The notes beneath the pieces were generated by a model. It was not told the DNA's origin, searched no databases, and was given only the letters and a program-made list of their open reading frames with translations. Positions 50,091-59,542 of a DNA stretch of 64,000 nt are shown one piece after another; within the stretch, counting starts at the first letter, position 1, and the number at the start of each line of letters is the position of its first letter. Both the position numbers and the translations under genes were made by a program. This DNA comes from Pseudomonas sp. RC10. Lineage in GTDB: Bacteria; Pseudomonadota; Gammaproteobacteria; Pseudomonadales; Pseudomonadaceae. The DNA lies in assembly GCF_038397775.1 (NCBI RefSeq), contig NZ_CP151650.1:6343001-6407000 (forward strand), given 5' to 3'.

Positions 50091-50216
50091 CGGCCTTCGG
50101 CCAGAAGCAGATCAATACACCCCTGCCATTCATCCCCCACGGTTGAAATACCCGCCCCCACCCCCATATGAGTTTCCATCAGGGCATTTTCGCCCCCTAG
50201 CGTGGAGACTCTCCCC

Positions 50217-50747
50217 TTGACCACCATCGTTTCAGTGCGCCGCCAAGGCAAAGTCGTCATGGCCGGTGACGGCCAGGTTTCCCTGGGCAATACCGTCATG
50301 AAAGGTAACGCCAAGAAGGTCCGCCGCCTCTACCACGGCCAGGTGATCGCCGGTTTCGCGGGCGCCACCGCTGACGCCTTCACCCTGTTCGAACGTTTCG
50401 AAGCCCAATTGGAAAAACACCAGGGGCACCTCGTGCGCGCCGCCGTCGAGCTGGCCAAAGACTGGCGGACCGACCGCTCCCTCAGCCGCCTGGAAGCCAT
50501 GCTGGCTGTCGCCAACAAAGACGCCTCCCTGATCATCACCGGCAACGGTGACGTCGTAGAACCCGAAGACGGCCTGATCGCCATGGGCTCCGGCGGCGCA
50601 TTCGCTCAGGCCGCTGCTCGCGCCCTGCTGCTGAAAACCGAATTGTCCGCGCGGGAAATCGCCGAGACCGCGCTGCACATCGCGGGCGACATTTGCGTGT
50701 TCACCAACCACAACATCACCATTGAGGAGCAGGACCTCGCCGAATAA
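50217..50747 (+). CDS. hslV: ATP-dependent protease HslVU, peptidase subunit
   Basis: A 176-residue proteasome-like threonine protease. The TTG at 50217 is followed by Thr codons (TTIVSVRR), and the first Thr becomes the N-terminal nucleophile after methionine removal. [14 protein letters not shown] is the family hallmark. GGAG lies about 10 bases upstream. It pairs with HslU to form the two-component protease. Confidence 0.96.
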   Translation: MTTIVSVRRQGKVVMAGDGQVSLGNTVMKGNAKKVRRLYHGQVIAGFAGATADAFTLFERFEAQLEKHQGHLVRAAVELAKDWRTDRSLSRLEAMLAVANKDASLIITGNGDVVEPEDGLIAMGSGGAFAQAAARALLLKTELSAREIAETALHIAGDICVFTNHNITIEEQDLAE

Positions 50748-50813
50748 GCCCGACAGGCGCCGCAATTCATCGCGGCTGCCGGACTCATTCGCTCAAGAGG
50801 ACCGTTGAAAACC

Positions 50814-52151
50814 ATGTCCATGACTCCCCGTGAAATCGTCCACGAACTCAATCGCCATATCATCGGCCAGGACGATGCCAAGCGCGCCGTCGCCATCGCG
50901 CTGCGTAACCGCTGGCGCCGGATGCAGCTCCCTGAAGAGCTGCGTGTTGAAGTCACCCCGAAAAACATTCTGATGATCGGTCCGACCGGTGTCGGTAAAA
51001 CCGAGATCGCCCGCCGTCTGGCCAAGCTGGCCAACGCGCCGTTCATCAAGGTCGAAGCCACCAAGTTCACCGAAGTCGGCTACGTGGGCCGTGACGTCGA
51101 GTCGATCATTCGTGATCTGGCCGACGCCGCCATGAAGCTGCTGCGCGAACAGGAAATGACCAAGGTCCGTCATCGCGCCGAAGACGCCGCCGAAGACCGC
51201 ATCCTCGACGCCCTGCTGCCACCTGCACGCGTAGGCTTCAATGAAGACGCGGCCGGTGGCACCGATTCCAACACCCGCCAGCTGTTCCGCAAACGCCTGC
51301 GTGAAGGCCAGTTGGACGACAAGGAAATCGAGATCGAAGTCGCGGAAATGGGCGGCGTCGATATCTCCGCGCCTCCGGGCATGGAGGAGATGACCAACCA
51401 GCTGCAAAGCCTGTTTGCCAACATGGGCAAGGGCAAGAAGAAGAGCCGCAAGCTGAAGGTCAAGGACGCGCTGAAGATGGTCCGCGATGAAGAAGCGAGC
51501 CGTCTGGTCAACGACGAAGAGCTGAAAGGCAAGGCGCTGGAGGCAGTCGAGCAGCACGGCATCGTGTTCATCGATGAAATCGACAAAGTCGCCAAGCGCG
51601 GCAACGTCGGCGGCGCGGACGTCTCCCGTGAAGGTGTGCAGCGCGACCTGCTGCCGCTGATCGAAGGCTGCACGGTCAACACCAAACTGGGCATGGTCAA
51701 GACCGACCACATCCTGTTCATCGCATCCGGTGCGTTCCACCTGAGCAAGCCGAGCGATCTGGTGCCTGAGCTGCAAGGCCGTCTGCCGATTCGCGTCGAG
51801 CTGAAAGCCCTGAGCCCTCAGGATTTCGAACGCATCCTGAGCGAGCCACACGCGTCGCTGACCGAGCAATACCGCGAGCTGCTGAAGACAGAAGGCCTGA
51901 ACATCGAATTCTTGCCGGAAGGCATCAAGCGCCTGGCCGAGATTGCGTGGCAGGTGAACGAGAAGACCGAAAACATCGGTGCCCGTCGTCTGCACACCCT
52001 GCTGGAACGCCTGCTGGAAGAAGTGTCTTTCAGTGCGGGTGACCTGGCCGGCGCGCAGGATGGCGGCACGATCCAGATCGACGCGGCGTACGTCAACAGC
52101 CACTTGGGCGAGTTGGCGGAAGACGAAGATCTGTCTCGCTACATTCTTTAA
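50814..52151 (+). CDS. hslU: ATP-dependent protease HslVU, ATPase/unfoldase subunit
   Basis: A 445-residue AAA+ Clp/Hsp100 protein. It starts MSMTPREIV, with Walker A GPTGVGKT at residues 56-63 and the pore GYVGRD motif, an intermediate (I) domain around 110-240, Walker B FIDEIDK, and the sensor-2 GARRLHT. The C terminus ending in YIL activates HslV. It lies 66 bases after hslV in one operon. Confidence 0.96.
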   Translation: MSMTPREIVHELNRHIIGQDDAKRAVAIALRNRWRRMQLPEELRVEVTPKNILMIGPTGVGKTEIARRLAKLANAPFIKVEATKFTEVGYVGRDVESIIRDLADAAMKLLREQEMTKVRHRAEDAAEDRILDALLPPARVGFNEDAAGGTDSNTRQLFRKRLREGQLDDKEIEIEVAEMGGVDISAPPGMEEMTNQLQSLFANMGKGKKKSRKLKVKDALKMVRDEEASRLVNDEELKGKALEAVEQHGIVFIDEIDKVAKRGNVGGADVSREGVQRDLLPLIEGCTVNTKLGMVKTDHILFIASGAFHLSKPSDLVPELQGRLPIRVELKALSPQDFERILSEPHASLTEQYRELLKTEGLNIEFLPEGIKRLAEIAWQVNEKTENIGARRLHTLLERLLEEVSFSAGDLAGAQDGGTIQIDAAYVNSHLGELAEDEDLSRYIL

Positions 52152-52168
52152 TCAGCCCACGCCCCCCC

Positions 52169-52257
52169 TGTAGGAGTGAGCTTGCTCGCGATTGCATTGG
52201 ATCAGGTCAACACATCATTGCCTGCCCCACCCTATCGCGAGCAAGCTCACTCCTACA
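52169..52257. repeat. REP palindrome pair after hslU
   Basis: Inverted copies of the TAGGAGTGAGCTTGCTCGCG family at 52169-52192 and 52234-52257, between hslU and the DUF971 gene. Confidence 0.92.
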
Positions 52258-52282
52258 ATGTAACGCGCAAGGCATACCGTCG

Positions 52283-52660
52283 ATGACACGCATTCCCTCC
52301 GCCATCCAGCTTCACAAAGCCTCGAAAATCCTCACGCTGAAATACGGCCCTGGTGAGGAATATCACCTGCCCGCCGAGTTCCTGCGGGTGCATTCGCCGT
52401 CCGCTGAGGTGCAGGGGCATGGCAAGCCGATTCTACAATTCGGCAAGCTGGGCGTCGGTTTGACGAAAGTGGAACCGGCCGGTCAGTACGCACTGAAATT
52501 GACCTTCGATGATGGTCATGACAGCGGTCTGTTCACGTGGGAATACCTCGAACAACTGGCACAACGTCAGGAAGCCCTTTGGGACGATTACCTGGCTGAA
52601 CTGAAAGCTGCGGGCAAATCCCGCGACCCTTCCGAGCAAGTCGTCCGACTCATGCTCTGA
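52283..52660 (+). CDS. DUF971 (GBBH-like N-terminal domain) protein
   Basis: A 125-residue cytoplasmic protein made of one DUF971 domain, related to the N-terminal domain of gamma-butyrobetaine hydroxylase. Typical elements are LPAEFLRVHSPSAEV and the C-terminal FDDGHDSGLFTWEYL. The family has suggested links to iron-sulfur handling, but no activity can be read here. In pseudomonads it usually lies between hslVU and phaC1, as here. Confidence 0.88.
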   Translation: MTRIPSAIQLHKASKILTLKYGPGEEYHLPAEFLRVHSPSAEVQGHGKPILQFGKLGVGLTKVEPAGQYALKLTFDDGHDSGLFTWEYLEQLAQRQEALWDDYLAELKAAGKSRDPSEQVVRLML

Positions 52661-53012
52661 GCTGCCGCTCTAGTCCGCGCCTTGGTGACCGATGGGCGCT
52701 TTAGGACGCACTTTCTAATTCAATCTGCTTCAATGCTCCGCGCAGCGGTCAATGACTGACCCTGCTTGCGATTTTTATAAATCTCGCGTAACCAATGATT
52801 CTGGCAAGCCATCTGCATCGGAGTTTTAGCAGAAGCCTGTCGGTGTGAACCGCAGCAGTCGCATGCAGCGCCATCGAAAAATACGGCGCCTTGCAGGAGC
52901 ATTCACACCCGTTGTGTTAATCATCGGTCACCCGAGAGCAGTGCTGGCGTTTGCCCGTGGCGTGTTTTCACAGGGATGCCAGCGCTCGTCTCAGGACAAT
53001 GGAGCGTCGTAG
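52661..53012. promoter_or_regulatory. phaC1 upstream region
   Basis: The 352-base spacer contains no convincing gene. A possible sigma-70 promoter is ATGACT (52752-52757) and TATAAA (52776-52781) with an 18-base gap. No sigma-54 site with correct spacing was found. PhaD-type control is known in related species, but no operator could be fixed by eye. Confidence 0.4.
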
Positions 53013-54692
53013 ATGAGTAACAAGAGTAATGATGATCTGCCGCGTCAAGCCTCTGAACACACCCTGGGGTTGAACCCCGTCGTCGGCTTGCGGCGCAAGG
53101 ATTTGCTCACCACGGCACGCATGGTCTTGACCCAGGCCATCAAGCAACCGATCCACAGCGCCAAGCACGTGGCCCATTTCGGGCTGGAACTGAAAAACGT
53201 GCTGCTCGGCAAATCCAGCCTGGTGCCCGACAGCGACGACCGTCGTTTCGCCGACCCGGCCTGGAGCCAGAACCCGCTTTATCGTCGCTACCTGCAAACC
53301 TACCTCGCCTGGCGCAAGGAGTTGCACGACTGGATCGACGACAGCAGCCTCTCGCAACAAGACATCAGCCGCGGCCACTTCGTGATCAACCTCATGACCG
53401 AAGCCATGTCGCCCACCAACGGCGCGGCCAACCCGGCGGCGGTCAAACGCTTCTTTGAGACGGGCGGCAAGAGCGTCCTCGATGGCCTCTCGCACCTGGC
53501 GAAGGATCTGGTGAATAACGGCGGCATGCCGAGCCAGGTCAACATGGACGCTTTCGAGGTCGGCAAAAACCTCGGTACCACCGAAGGCGCCGTGGTGTTT
53601 CGCAACGACCTGTTGGAACTGATCCAGTACAAGCCGATCACCGAGCAGGTCCACGAACGCCCTCTGTTGGTGGTGCCCCCGCAGATCAACAAATTCTATG
53701 TGTTCGACCTCAGCCAGGACAAAAGCCTGGCGCGCTTCTGCCTGCGCAACAACGTGCAGACCTTCATCATCAGTTGGCGCAACCCGACCAAGGCCCAGCG
53801 TGAATGGGGCCTGTCGACCTACATCGACGCCGTGAAAGAAGCGGTGGACGTGGTCTGCAAGATCACCGGCAGCAAGGACGTGAACATGCTGGGCGCCTGC
53901 TCCGGCGGGATCACCTGCACTGCCTTGCTCGGCCACTATGCGGCGCTGGGCGAGCAGAAGGTCAACGCGCTGACCCTGCTGGTGAGCGTGCTCGACACCA
54001 CCCTCGACACGCAGGTCGCGCTGTTCGTGGATGAGCAGACGCTGGAATCGGCCAAGCGCCATTCGTATCAGGCGGGCGTGCTGGAAGGCAAGGACATGGC
54101 CAAGGTCTTCGCCTGGATGCGCCCCAACGATTTGATCTGGAATTACTGGGTCAACAACTACCTGCTGGGCAACGAGCCGCCGGTGTTCGACATCCTGTTC
54201 TGGAACAACGACACCACGCGCCTGCCCGCCGCGTTTCACGGCGATCTGATCGAGATGTTCAAGAACAATCCGCTGATTCGTCCAAACGCGCTGGAGGTCT
54301 GCGGTACACCGATTGATCTGAAACAGGTCAAAAGTGACATCTTCTGTCTCGCAGGCACCAACGACCACATCACGCCGTGGGTGTCGTGCTACAAGTCGGC
54401 TCGACTGTTCGGCGGCAAGACCGAATTCGTGCTGTCCAACAGCGGGCATATCCAGAGCATTCTGAACCCGCCGGGCAACCCGAAGGCGCGCTACATGACC
54501 AACCCGGACCTGCCCGAAGAAGCCACTCGTTGGCAGGAGGACGCCAGCAAACACACTGATTCGTGGTGGCTGCACTGGCAGGCGTGGCAAGCCGAGCGCT
54601 CCGGCAAACTGAAAAAATCTCCCGCTACATTGGGCAACAAGGCGTATCCCGCAGGCGAAGCGTCTCCGGGCACGTATGTGCATGAGCGTTGA
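53013..54692 (+). CDS. phaC1: Class II PHA synthase 1
   Basis: A 559-residue granule-associated enzyme that polymerises (R)-3-hydroxyacyl-CoA of medium chain length. The lipase-like box GACSGG carries Cys296; Asp451 (NDHITPW) and His479 (SGHIQS) complete the triad at exactly the positions known in pseudomonad PhaC1. The start ATG at 53013 has TGGAG about 9 bases upstream. It is first gene of the pha operon, followed by a REP pair and phaZ. Confidence 0.96.
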   Translation: MSNKSNDDLPRQASEHTLGLNPVVGLRRKDLLTTARMVLTQAIKQPIHSAKHVAHFGLELKNVLLGKSSLVPDSDDRRFADPAWSQNPLYRRYLQTYLAWRKELHDWIDDSSLSQQDISRGHFVINLMTEAMSPTNGAANPAAVKRFFETGGKSVLDGLSHLAKDLVNNGGMPSQVNMDAFEVGKNLGTTEGAVVFRNDLLELIQYKPITEQVHERPLLVVPPQINKFYVFDLSQDKSLARFCLRNNVQTFIISWRNPTKAQREWGLSTYIDAVKEAVDVVCKITGSKDVNMLGACSGGITCTALLGHYAALGEQKVNALTLLVSVLDTTLDTQVALFVDEQTLESAKRHSYQAGVLEGKDMAKVFAWMRPNDLIWNYWVNNYLLGNEPPVFDILFWNNDTTRLPAAFHGDLIEMFKNNPLIRPNALEVCGTPIDLKQVKSDIFCLAGTNDHITPWVSCYKSARLFGGKTEFVLSNSGHIQSILNPPGNPKARYMTNPDLPEEATRWQEDASKHTDSWWLHWQAWQAERSGKLKKSPATLGNKAYPAGEASPGTYVHER

Positions 54693-54710
54693 TCTGGATT
54701 AACTACCACC

Positions 54711-54799
54711 TGTAGGAGTGAGCTTGCTCGCGATGTCGTCGGAGTAGTCGATATAACACTGACTGAACTATCGCAATCGCGAGCAAGCTCACTCCTACA
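54711..54799. repeat. REP palindrome pair between phaC1 and phaZ
   Basis: Inverted copies of the TAGGAGTGAGCTTGCTCGCG family at 54711-54734 and 54776-54799, starting 18 bases after the phaC1 stop, inside the pha operon. Confidence 0.92.
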
Positions 54800-54933
54800 G
54801 GTTTTCAGGCAACTGTGAGCTCTGATTCGCCACTGACGGCAAGCATCGAACACACAGAAACCGCGCACGCGGTTTCAGGACCGGAAGACGCGCAGGACTG
54901 CTTTACCGGCGTTTAACCAACAGGGCTTCGCGC

Positions 54934-55788
54934 ATGCCGCAACCGTTCGTATTTCGCACCATCGATCTGGATGGTCACAACATCCGCACCGCAGTGCGCC
55001 CCGGCAAGAGCCATCTCACGCCGCTGCTGATTTTCAACGGCATCGGCGCCAACCTGGAGTTGGTGTTTCCGTTCGTCGATGCGCTGGACCCCGACCTCGA
55101 AGTCATCGCCTTCGACGTGCCCGGTGTTGGCGGTTCATCGACACCAAACCGTCCCTATCGCTTTCCCGGTCTGGCGAAACTGGCGGCACGGATGCTGGAT
55201 TATCTGGACTACGGACAGGTCAACGCGATTGGTGTTTCGTGGGGAGGCGCACTGGCCCAGCAGTTCGCCCACGACTACCCCGAACGCTGCAAAAAACTCG
55301 TGCTCGCGGCCACGGCGGCGGGCGCGGTGATGGTGCCGGGCAAACCGAAAGTGCTCTGGATGATGGCCAGCCCGCGTCGTTACATTCAGCCGTCGCACGT
55401 GATCCGCATCGCGCCGGACATCTATGGCGGGGCGTTTCGTCGCGATCCGAACCTGGCAGCAAACCACGCCGCGAAAGTCCGTTCCTCCGGAAAGCTCGGC
55501 TATTACTGGCAGCTGTTCGCGGGCATGGGCTGGACCAGCATTCATTGGCTGCACAAGATCCAGCAGCCGACGCTGGTGCTGGCGGGTGATGACGATCCGC
55601 TGATTCCGCTGATCAATATGCGACTGCTGGCTTGGCGTATCCCCAATGCCCAGCTACACATAATCGACGATGGTCACTTGTTTTTGATCACCCGGGCCGA
55701 AGCCGTGGCCCCCATCATCATGAAGTTTCTGCAACAGGAGCGGCAGCGCGCCGTCATGCATCCACAACCTGCACCGACCGTGCGATAA
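54934..55788 (+). CDS. phaZ: Intracellular medium-chain-length PHA depolymerase
   Basis: A 284-residue alpha/beta hydrolase that releases 3-hydroxyacids from granule PHA. The nucleophile elbow GVSWGG has Ser102, with Asp221 (DDDPLIP) and His248 (DDGHLFL) at the positions known for P. putida PhaZ. A lid region lies around 130-200. It sits between the two synthase genes, the standard order, so synthesis and mobilisation are co-encoded. Confidence 0.95.
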   Translation: MPQPFVFRTIDLDGHNIRTAVRPGKSHLTPLLIFNGIGANLELVFPFVDALDPDLEVIAFDVPGVGGSSTPNRPYRFPGLAKLAARMLDYLDYGQVNAIGVSWGGALAQQFAHDYPERCKKLVLAATAAGAVMVPGKPKVLWMMASPRRYIQPSHVIRIAPDIYGGAFRRDPNLAANHAAKVRSSGKLGYYWQLFAGMGWTSIHWLHKIQQPTLVLAGDDDPLIPLINMRLLAWRIPNAQLHIIDDGHLFLITRAEAVAPIIMKFLQQERQRAVMHPQPAPTVR

Positions 55789-55949
55789 CCCAAGGAATAA
55801 GGGGCGCATTCGTGCCTCACATCAAAGAGAAATCGCTTCACTGACGCGTTATCGGCGGGATTGCCAGACGTGGAACAGCGCACTGCTCAGGGGAGGTCGA
55901 GCGGGGCGCCGCTGTATTTGCTGATGGCCAGACGAAGGAGTGTTGATCC

Positions 55950-57632
55950 ATGCGAGACAAACCGGCGAAGAATAGCTACCCGACGCCAGCGACCTACATC
56001 AACGCGCAAAGCGCAATCACCGGCCTGCGCGGTCGGGATCTGCTGTCGACTCTGCGCAGCGTGGCTTTGCAAGGTCTCAAGCACCCGGTTTACACGGCGC
56101 GCCATGCGATTGCCCTCGGCGGTCAGTTGGGGCGTGTGATGCTGGGCGATACGCCTCACCAGCCACACCCGAATGACACCCGCTTCAACGATCCGACCTG
56201 GACGCACAATCCGCTGTACCGTCGCGGTTTGCAGGCGTATCTGAGCTGGCAGCATCAGGTGCGCGACTGGATCGACCACAGCGACCTGCCCGAAGACGAC
56301 CGTTCTCGCGCGCAATTCATTTTCTCCCTGCTCAACGATGCACTGGCGCCGACCAACACCCTGCTCAACCCGTTGGCGGTGAAGGAGCTATTCAACTCCG
56401 GCGGCACCAGCGTGGTGAAGGGCCTGAGCCACATGCTCGACGACTTCATGCACAACAACGGCCTGCCGAGCCAGACCACCAAGGACGCGTTCGAGATCGG
56501 TCGCACCCTGGCCGTCACTCCCGGCGCCGTGGTGTTTCGCAACGAGCTGCTGGAGCTGATCCAGTATTCGCCGATGAGCGAAAAGCAATACGCCCGACCG
56601 CTGCTGATCGTGCCGCCGCAGATCAACAAGTTCTACATTTTCGACCTGAGCCCCACCAACAGCTTCGTGCAGTACGCCCTGAAAAACGGCGTGCAGACCT
56701 TCATCATCAGCTGGCGCAACCCGGACGTTCGCCACCGGGAATGGGGGCTTTCCAGTTACGTGCAGGCCGCCGAGGAAGCGATGAACGTGTGCCGTGCGAT
56801 TACCGGCGCACGGGAGGTCAACCTGATGGGCGCCTGCGCGGGCGGCCTGACCATCGCAGCGCTGCAGGGCCATTTGCACGCCAAGCGACAACTGAGGCGG
56901 GTGTCGAGCGCGAGTTATCTGGTGAGCTTGTTGGACAGCGAAATTGAAAGCCCAGCGACGCTGTTCATCGACGAACAAACCCTCGAAGCCGCCAAGCGCC
57001 GCTCCTATCAGCGTGGCGTGCTCGACGGTCGCGAGATGGCCAAGGTCTTTGCGTGGATGCGCCCCAACGATCTGATCTGGACGTACTGGGTGAACAACTA
57101 CCTGCTGGGCAAGGCGCCGCCGCCGTTCGACATCCTTTACTGGAACAACGACAGCACGCGCCTCCCCGCCGCGCTGCACGGCGATCTGCTGGACTTCTTC
57201 AAGCACAACCCGCTGACCCGTCCGGGTGGACTGGAAGTGTGCGGCACACCCATCGATCTGCAGAAAGTGACGGTGGACAGTTTCAGCGTCGCGGGCATCA
57301 ACGACCACATCACGCCGTGGGACGTGGTCTACCGCTCGACCTTGCTGCTCGGCGGCAATCGGCGCTTCCTGCTGTCGAACAGCGGCCACGTACAGAGCAT
57401 CCTCAATCCGCCCGGCAACCCCAAGGCGAACTTCGTTGAGAACGGCAAGCTCAGCAGTGATCCCCGCGCCTGGTATTACGACGCCCAGCGCACGGACGGC
57501 AGTTGGTGGCCGAGTTGGCTGAGCTGGATTCAAGAGCGCTCGGGCGCGCAGCGCGAAACGCTGATGGCGCTGGGCAATCAGAATTACCCGCCGATGGAGG
57601 CGGCGCCCGGGACGTATGTCAGAGTTCGCTAG
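55950..57632 (+). CDS. phaC2: Class II PHA synthase 2
   Basis: A 560-residue paralogue of phaC1 with triad Cys296 (GACAGG), Asp452 (NDHITPW) and His480 (SGHVQS). It carries the usual PhaC N-terminal domain and the alpha/beta hydrolase fold. PhaC2 usually differs from PhaC1 in monomer preference. GAAGGAG lies upstream of the ATG. It follows phaZ after 161 bases. Confidence 0.96.
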   Translation: MRDKPAKNSYPTPATYINAQSAITGLRGRDLLSTLRSVALQGLKHPVYTARHAIALGGQLGRVMLGDTPHQPHPNDTRFNDPTWTHNPLYRRGLQAYLSWQHQVRDWIDHSDLPEDDRSRAQFIFSLLNDALAPTNTLLNPLAVKELFNSGGTSVVKGLSHMLDDFMHNNGLPSQTTKDAFEIGRTLAVTPGAVVFRNELLELIQYSPMSEKQYARPLLIVPPQINKFYIFDLSPTNSFVQYALKNGVQTFIISWRNPDVRHREWGLSSYVQAAEEAMNVCRAITGAREVNLMGACAGGLTIAALQGHLHAKRQLRRVSSASYLVSLLDSEIESPATLFIDEQTLEAAKRRSYQRGVLDGREMAKVFAWMRPNDLIWTYWVNNYLLGKAPPPFDILYWNNDSTRLPAALHGDLLDFFKHNPLTRPGGLEVCGTPIDLQKVTVDSFSVAGINDHITPWDVVYRSTLLLGGNRRFLLSNSGHVQSILNPPGNPKANFVENGKLSSDPRAWYYDAQRTDGSWWPSWLSWIQERSGAQRETLMALGNQNYPPMEAAPGTYVRVR

Positions 57633-57664
57633 AAGCACCACGGACTCTTGCTGAACGTTGCTCC

Positions 57665-57753
57665 TGTAGGAGTGAGCTTGCTCGCGATAGCGGTGTGTCT
57701 CTGAACACATTCAAACCTGACGAATCGCTTTCGCGAGCAAGCTCACTCCTACA
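57665..57753. repeat. REP palindrome pair between phaC2 and phaD
   Basis: Inverted copies of the TAGGAGTGAGCTTGCTCGCG family at 57665-57688 and 57730-57753, ending 40 bases before the phaD start. Confidence 0.92.
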
Positions 57754-57793
57754 GGAGCATTCGAATACCTCAGTGCCGAATTAAGAAGACCGG

Positions 57794-58408
57794 ATGAAGA
57801 CCCGCGACCGCATACTCGAATGCGCTCTGCTGCTGTTCAATCAGCAAGGCGAGCCCAACGTTTCAACCCTGGAAATCGCCAACGAACTGGAGATCAGCCC
57901 CGGCAACCTCTACTACCACTTTCACGGCAAGGAGCCGTTGGTGATGCAGCTGTTCGAGCGCTTCCAGTCCGAGCTCGCGCCGCTGCTCGACCCACCTGCC
58001 GATGCGCGCCTGGACGCCGAGGATTACTGGCTGTTTCTGCACCTGATCGTCGAGCGTTTGTCCCATTACCGTTTTCTGTTCCAGGACCTGTCGAACCTCG
58101 CCAGCCGCCTGCCGAAACTCGCACGGGGCATTCGCAATCTGCTCAATGCGATCAAACGCACCCTCGCCTCACTGCTGGCGCGGTTGAAGGCCGAAGGGCA
58201 AGTCACCAGCGACACGCAAGCCCTGGGACAGTTGGTGGAACAGATCACGATGACGCTGCTGTTCTCGCTGGATTACCAACGCATCCTCGACCGAGAGGGT
58301 GAAACTCGGGTGGTGGTGTACCAGATCATGATGCTCGTCGCGCCGCACCTGAAACCGGGCGCGAGGCATGCGGCGGAGCGGTTGGCTTTGCATTATCTCG
58401 AAGACTAA
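57794..58408 (+). CDS. phaD: TetR-family regulator of PHA genes
   Basis: A 204-residue regulator. The N-terminal TetR helix-turn-helix covers about residues 5-50 (STLEIANELEISPGNLYYHF), and the all-helical C-terminal domain probably binds an acyl-CoA. In P. putida PhaD activates phaC1 and phaI transcription. It is the last gene of the phaC1ZC2D set and convergent with phaF. Confidence 0.94.
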   Translation: MKTRDRILECALLLFNQQGEPNVSTLEIANELEISPGNLYYHFHGKEPLVMQLFERFQSELAPLLDPPADARLDAEDYWLFLHLIVERLSHYRFLFQDLSNLASRLPKLARGIRNLLNAIKRTLASLLARLKAEGQVTSDTQALGQLVEQITMTLLFSLDYQRILDREGETRVVVYQIMMLVAPHLKPGARHAAERLALHYLED

Positions 58409-58423
58409 ATCGGGGCTTTTGAT

Positions 58424-58582
58424 TCTGGCCGAAGGCCGTAGGAGTTGGCTTGCCTGCGATCTGGTGCGCAGCACCAGCAAAATCCCCTAACCCGTTGTAC
58501 CTGACACAGTCGAGGTGTCAGGTTTTGCTGCCGGTGCCCGCCAGATCGCAGGCAAGCCAACTCCTACGGCCTGCGGCCAGAA
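58424..58582. repeat. Large REP-type palindrome (fourth family) with nested hairpin after phaD
   Basis: Outer inverted arms with core TAGGAGTTGGCTTGCCTGCG extend over about 40 bases each (58424-58465 and 58541-58582, including TTCTGGCC/GGCCAGAA ends). In the loop, CTGACAC and GTGTCAG (58501-58520 region) form a second hairpin followed by GTTTTG. This is the only copy of this family in the window. Confidence 0.88.
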
Positions 58583-58596
58583 GCGTGTTCGGCGTG

Positions 58597-58634
58597 AAAA
58601 TAAAAAACCCGACCTGCTCTCACAGATCGGGCTT
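58597..58634 (-). terminator. Intrinsic terminator after phaF
   Basis: On the minus strand a stem of AAGCCCGATCTG with CAGGTCGGG is followed by six T and ATTTT, 20 bases beyond the phaF stop. It ends the phaIF transcript facing phaD. Confidence 0.85.
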
Positions 58635-58653
58635 CGGTCCAATCAGCCGTAAA

Positions 58654-59532
58654 TCAGGACTGGCTGGAAGGTGTCGACGCGGCGGAATTGGTCGACGGTG
58701 CAGCGGCGGATGCGGACGGTGCCGAGGTGGCAGGCGATGCGCTGGCGGTGGTTGCAGCAGGGGTGGACGCTGCGGCCGGTTTGGCGGCTGCGGCGGGCTT
58801 CGGTGCTGCGGGTTTCTTGGCAGCGGCTGGCTTTTTCGCAGCGGCAGGTTTGGTCGCTGCAGGCTTCGCGGCCGGTTTCGCTGCTGCTGGTTTCGCAGCC
58901 GGTTTCGCAGCGGCCTTCGGCGCCGGTTTCGCAGCAACGGTATTCGCCTTGGCGGCGGTGGACGCAGCGGCTTTCGACGCGGCGGCTACCGGCTTGGCGG
59001 CGGCCTTGGCCGCTGTTTTTGCGACCGCCGGTTTGGCCGCTGCGGTTTTGCTGGCGGCAGCGCTTGCGGGTTTGGCGGCGGTTTTCGTGGCAGGTTTCGC
59101 CGCTGCCGTTTTCGACGCCGAAGGCACCGAGGCGCCCGTCAGTTTTTCGATTTGCTTGGTCAGCAGATCAACTTTGCTGTGCAGGGCTTTGACTTCGTTG
59201 CGGCTCGGTACACCCAAGCGAGAAATCGCGCTGTTCAGACGCTTGTCGAAAGCCCCCTCCAGTTCGCCCCATTTGCCCAGCGCCAGGTCCTTCACGTCAC
59301 CGACGCGGGACTTGGTCGAAACCTTGGCCGTGTCGACGGTTTTACCGACGGTGGCCTTGGTTTCTTTCTCGGCTTTTTCGCCGTCTTTCACCAGCGTTTC
59401 GAAAAGCTTACTGCCGTCATTGCTGATCTTCGAGTAAGCGCCTAAACCAGCCAGCCAGATTTGGCGGGAGTATTTCTCCACTTCACCAATCCAGGAGCTG
59501 CCTTCTTTTTCAGTTTTCTTTTTGCCAGCCAT
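58654..59532 (-). CDS. phaF: PHA granule protein PhaF (phasin with histone H1-like tail)
   Basis: About 292 residues. The N-terminal phasin domain (about 1-140) includes the granule-binding amphipathic helix IWLAGLGAYSKI and a short leucine-zipper-like coiled coil (ALHSKVDLLTKQIEKL). The C-terminal half is built of KPAA/AKPA repeats like histone H1, which bind DNA and help share granules between daughter cells. The ATG at 59532 has AAGGAGAG upstream; the frame is open 12 codons earlier without support. It follows phaI by 10 bases. Confidence 0.95.
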   Translation of the reverse strand: MAGKKKTEKEGSSWIGEVEKYSRQIWLAGLGAYSKISNDGSKLFETLVKDGEKAEKETKATVGKTVDTAKVSTKSRVGDVKDLALGKWGELEGAFDKRLNSAISRLGVPSRNEVKALHSKVDLLTKQIEKLTGASVPSASKTAAAKPATKTAAKPASAAASKTAAAKPAVAKTAAKAAAKPVAAASKAAASTAAKANTVAAKPAPKAAAKPAAKPAAAKPAAKPAATKPAAAKKPAAAKKPAAPKPAAAAKPAAASTPAATTASASPATSAPSASAAAPSTNSAASTPSSQS

Positions 59533-59542
59533 CCCGCTCTCC

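Noticed and set aside
50793..52103. Long minus-strand open frame opposite hslU, and similar frames opposite phaC1, maeB, mrcA and phaC2
   Set aside because: These are antisense shadows of GC-rich genes; the sense products are clear orthologues with full motifs.
52720..52902. 60-codon minus-strand frame upstream of phaC1
   Set aside because: No ribosome binding site or family resemblance, and it lies across the likely phaC1 promoter.
52940..52975. TGGC/TGC sequence before phaC1 as a sigma-54 promoter
   Set aside because: The GG and GC elements are only five bases apart instead of ten.
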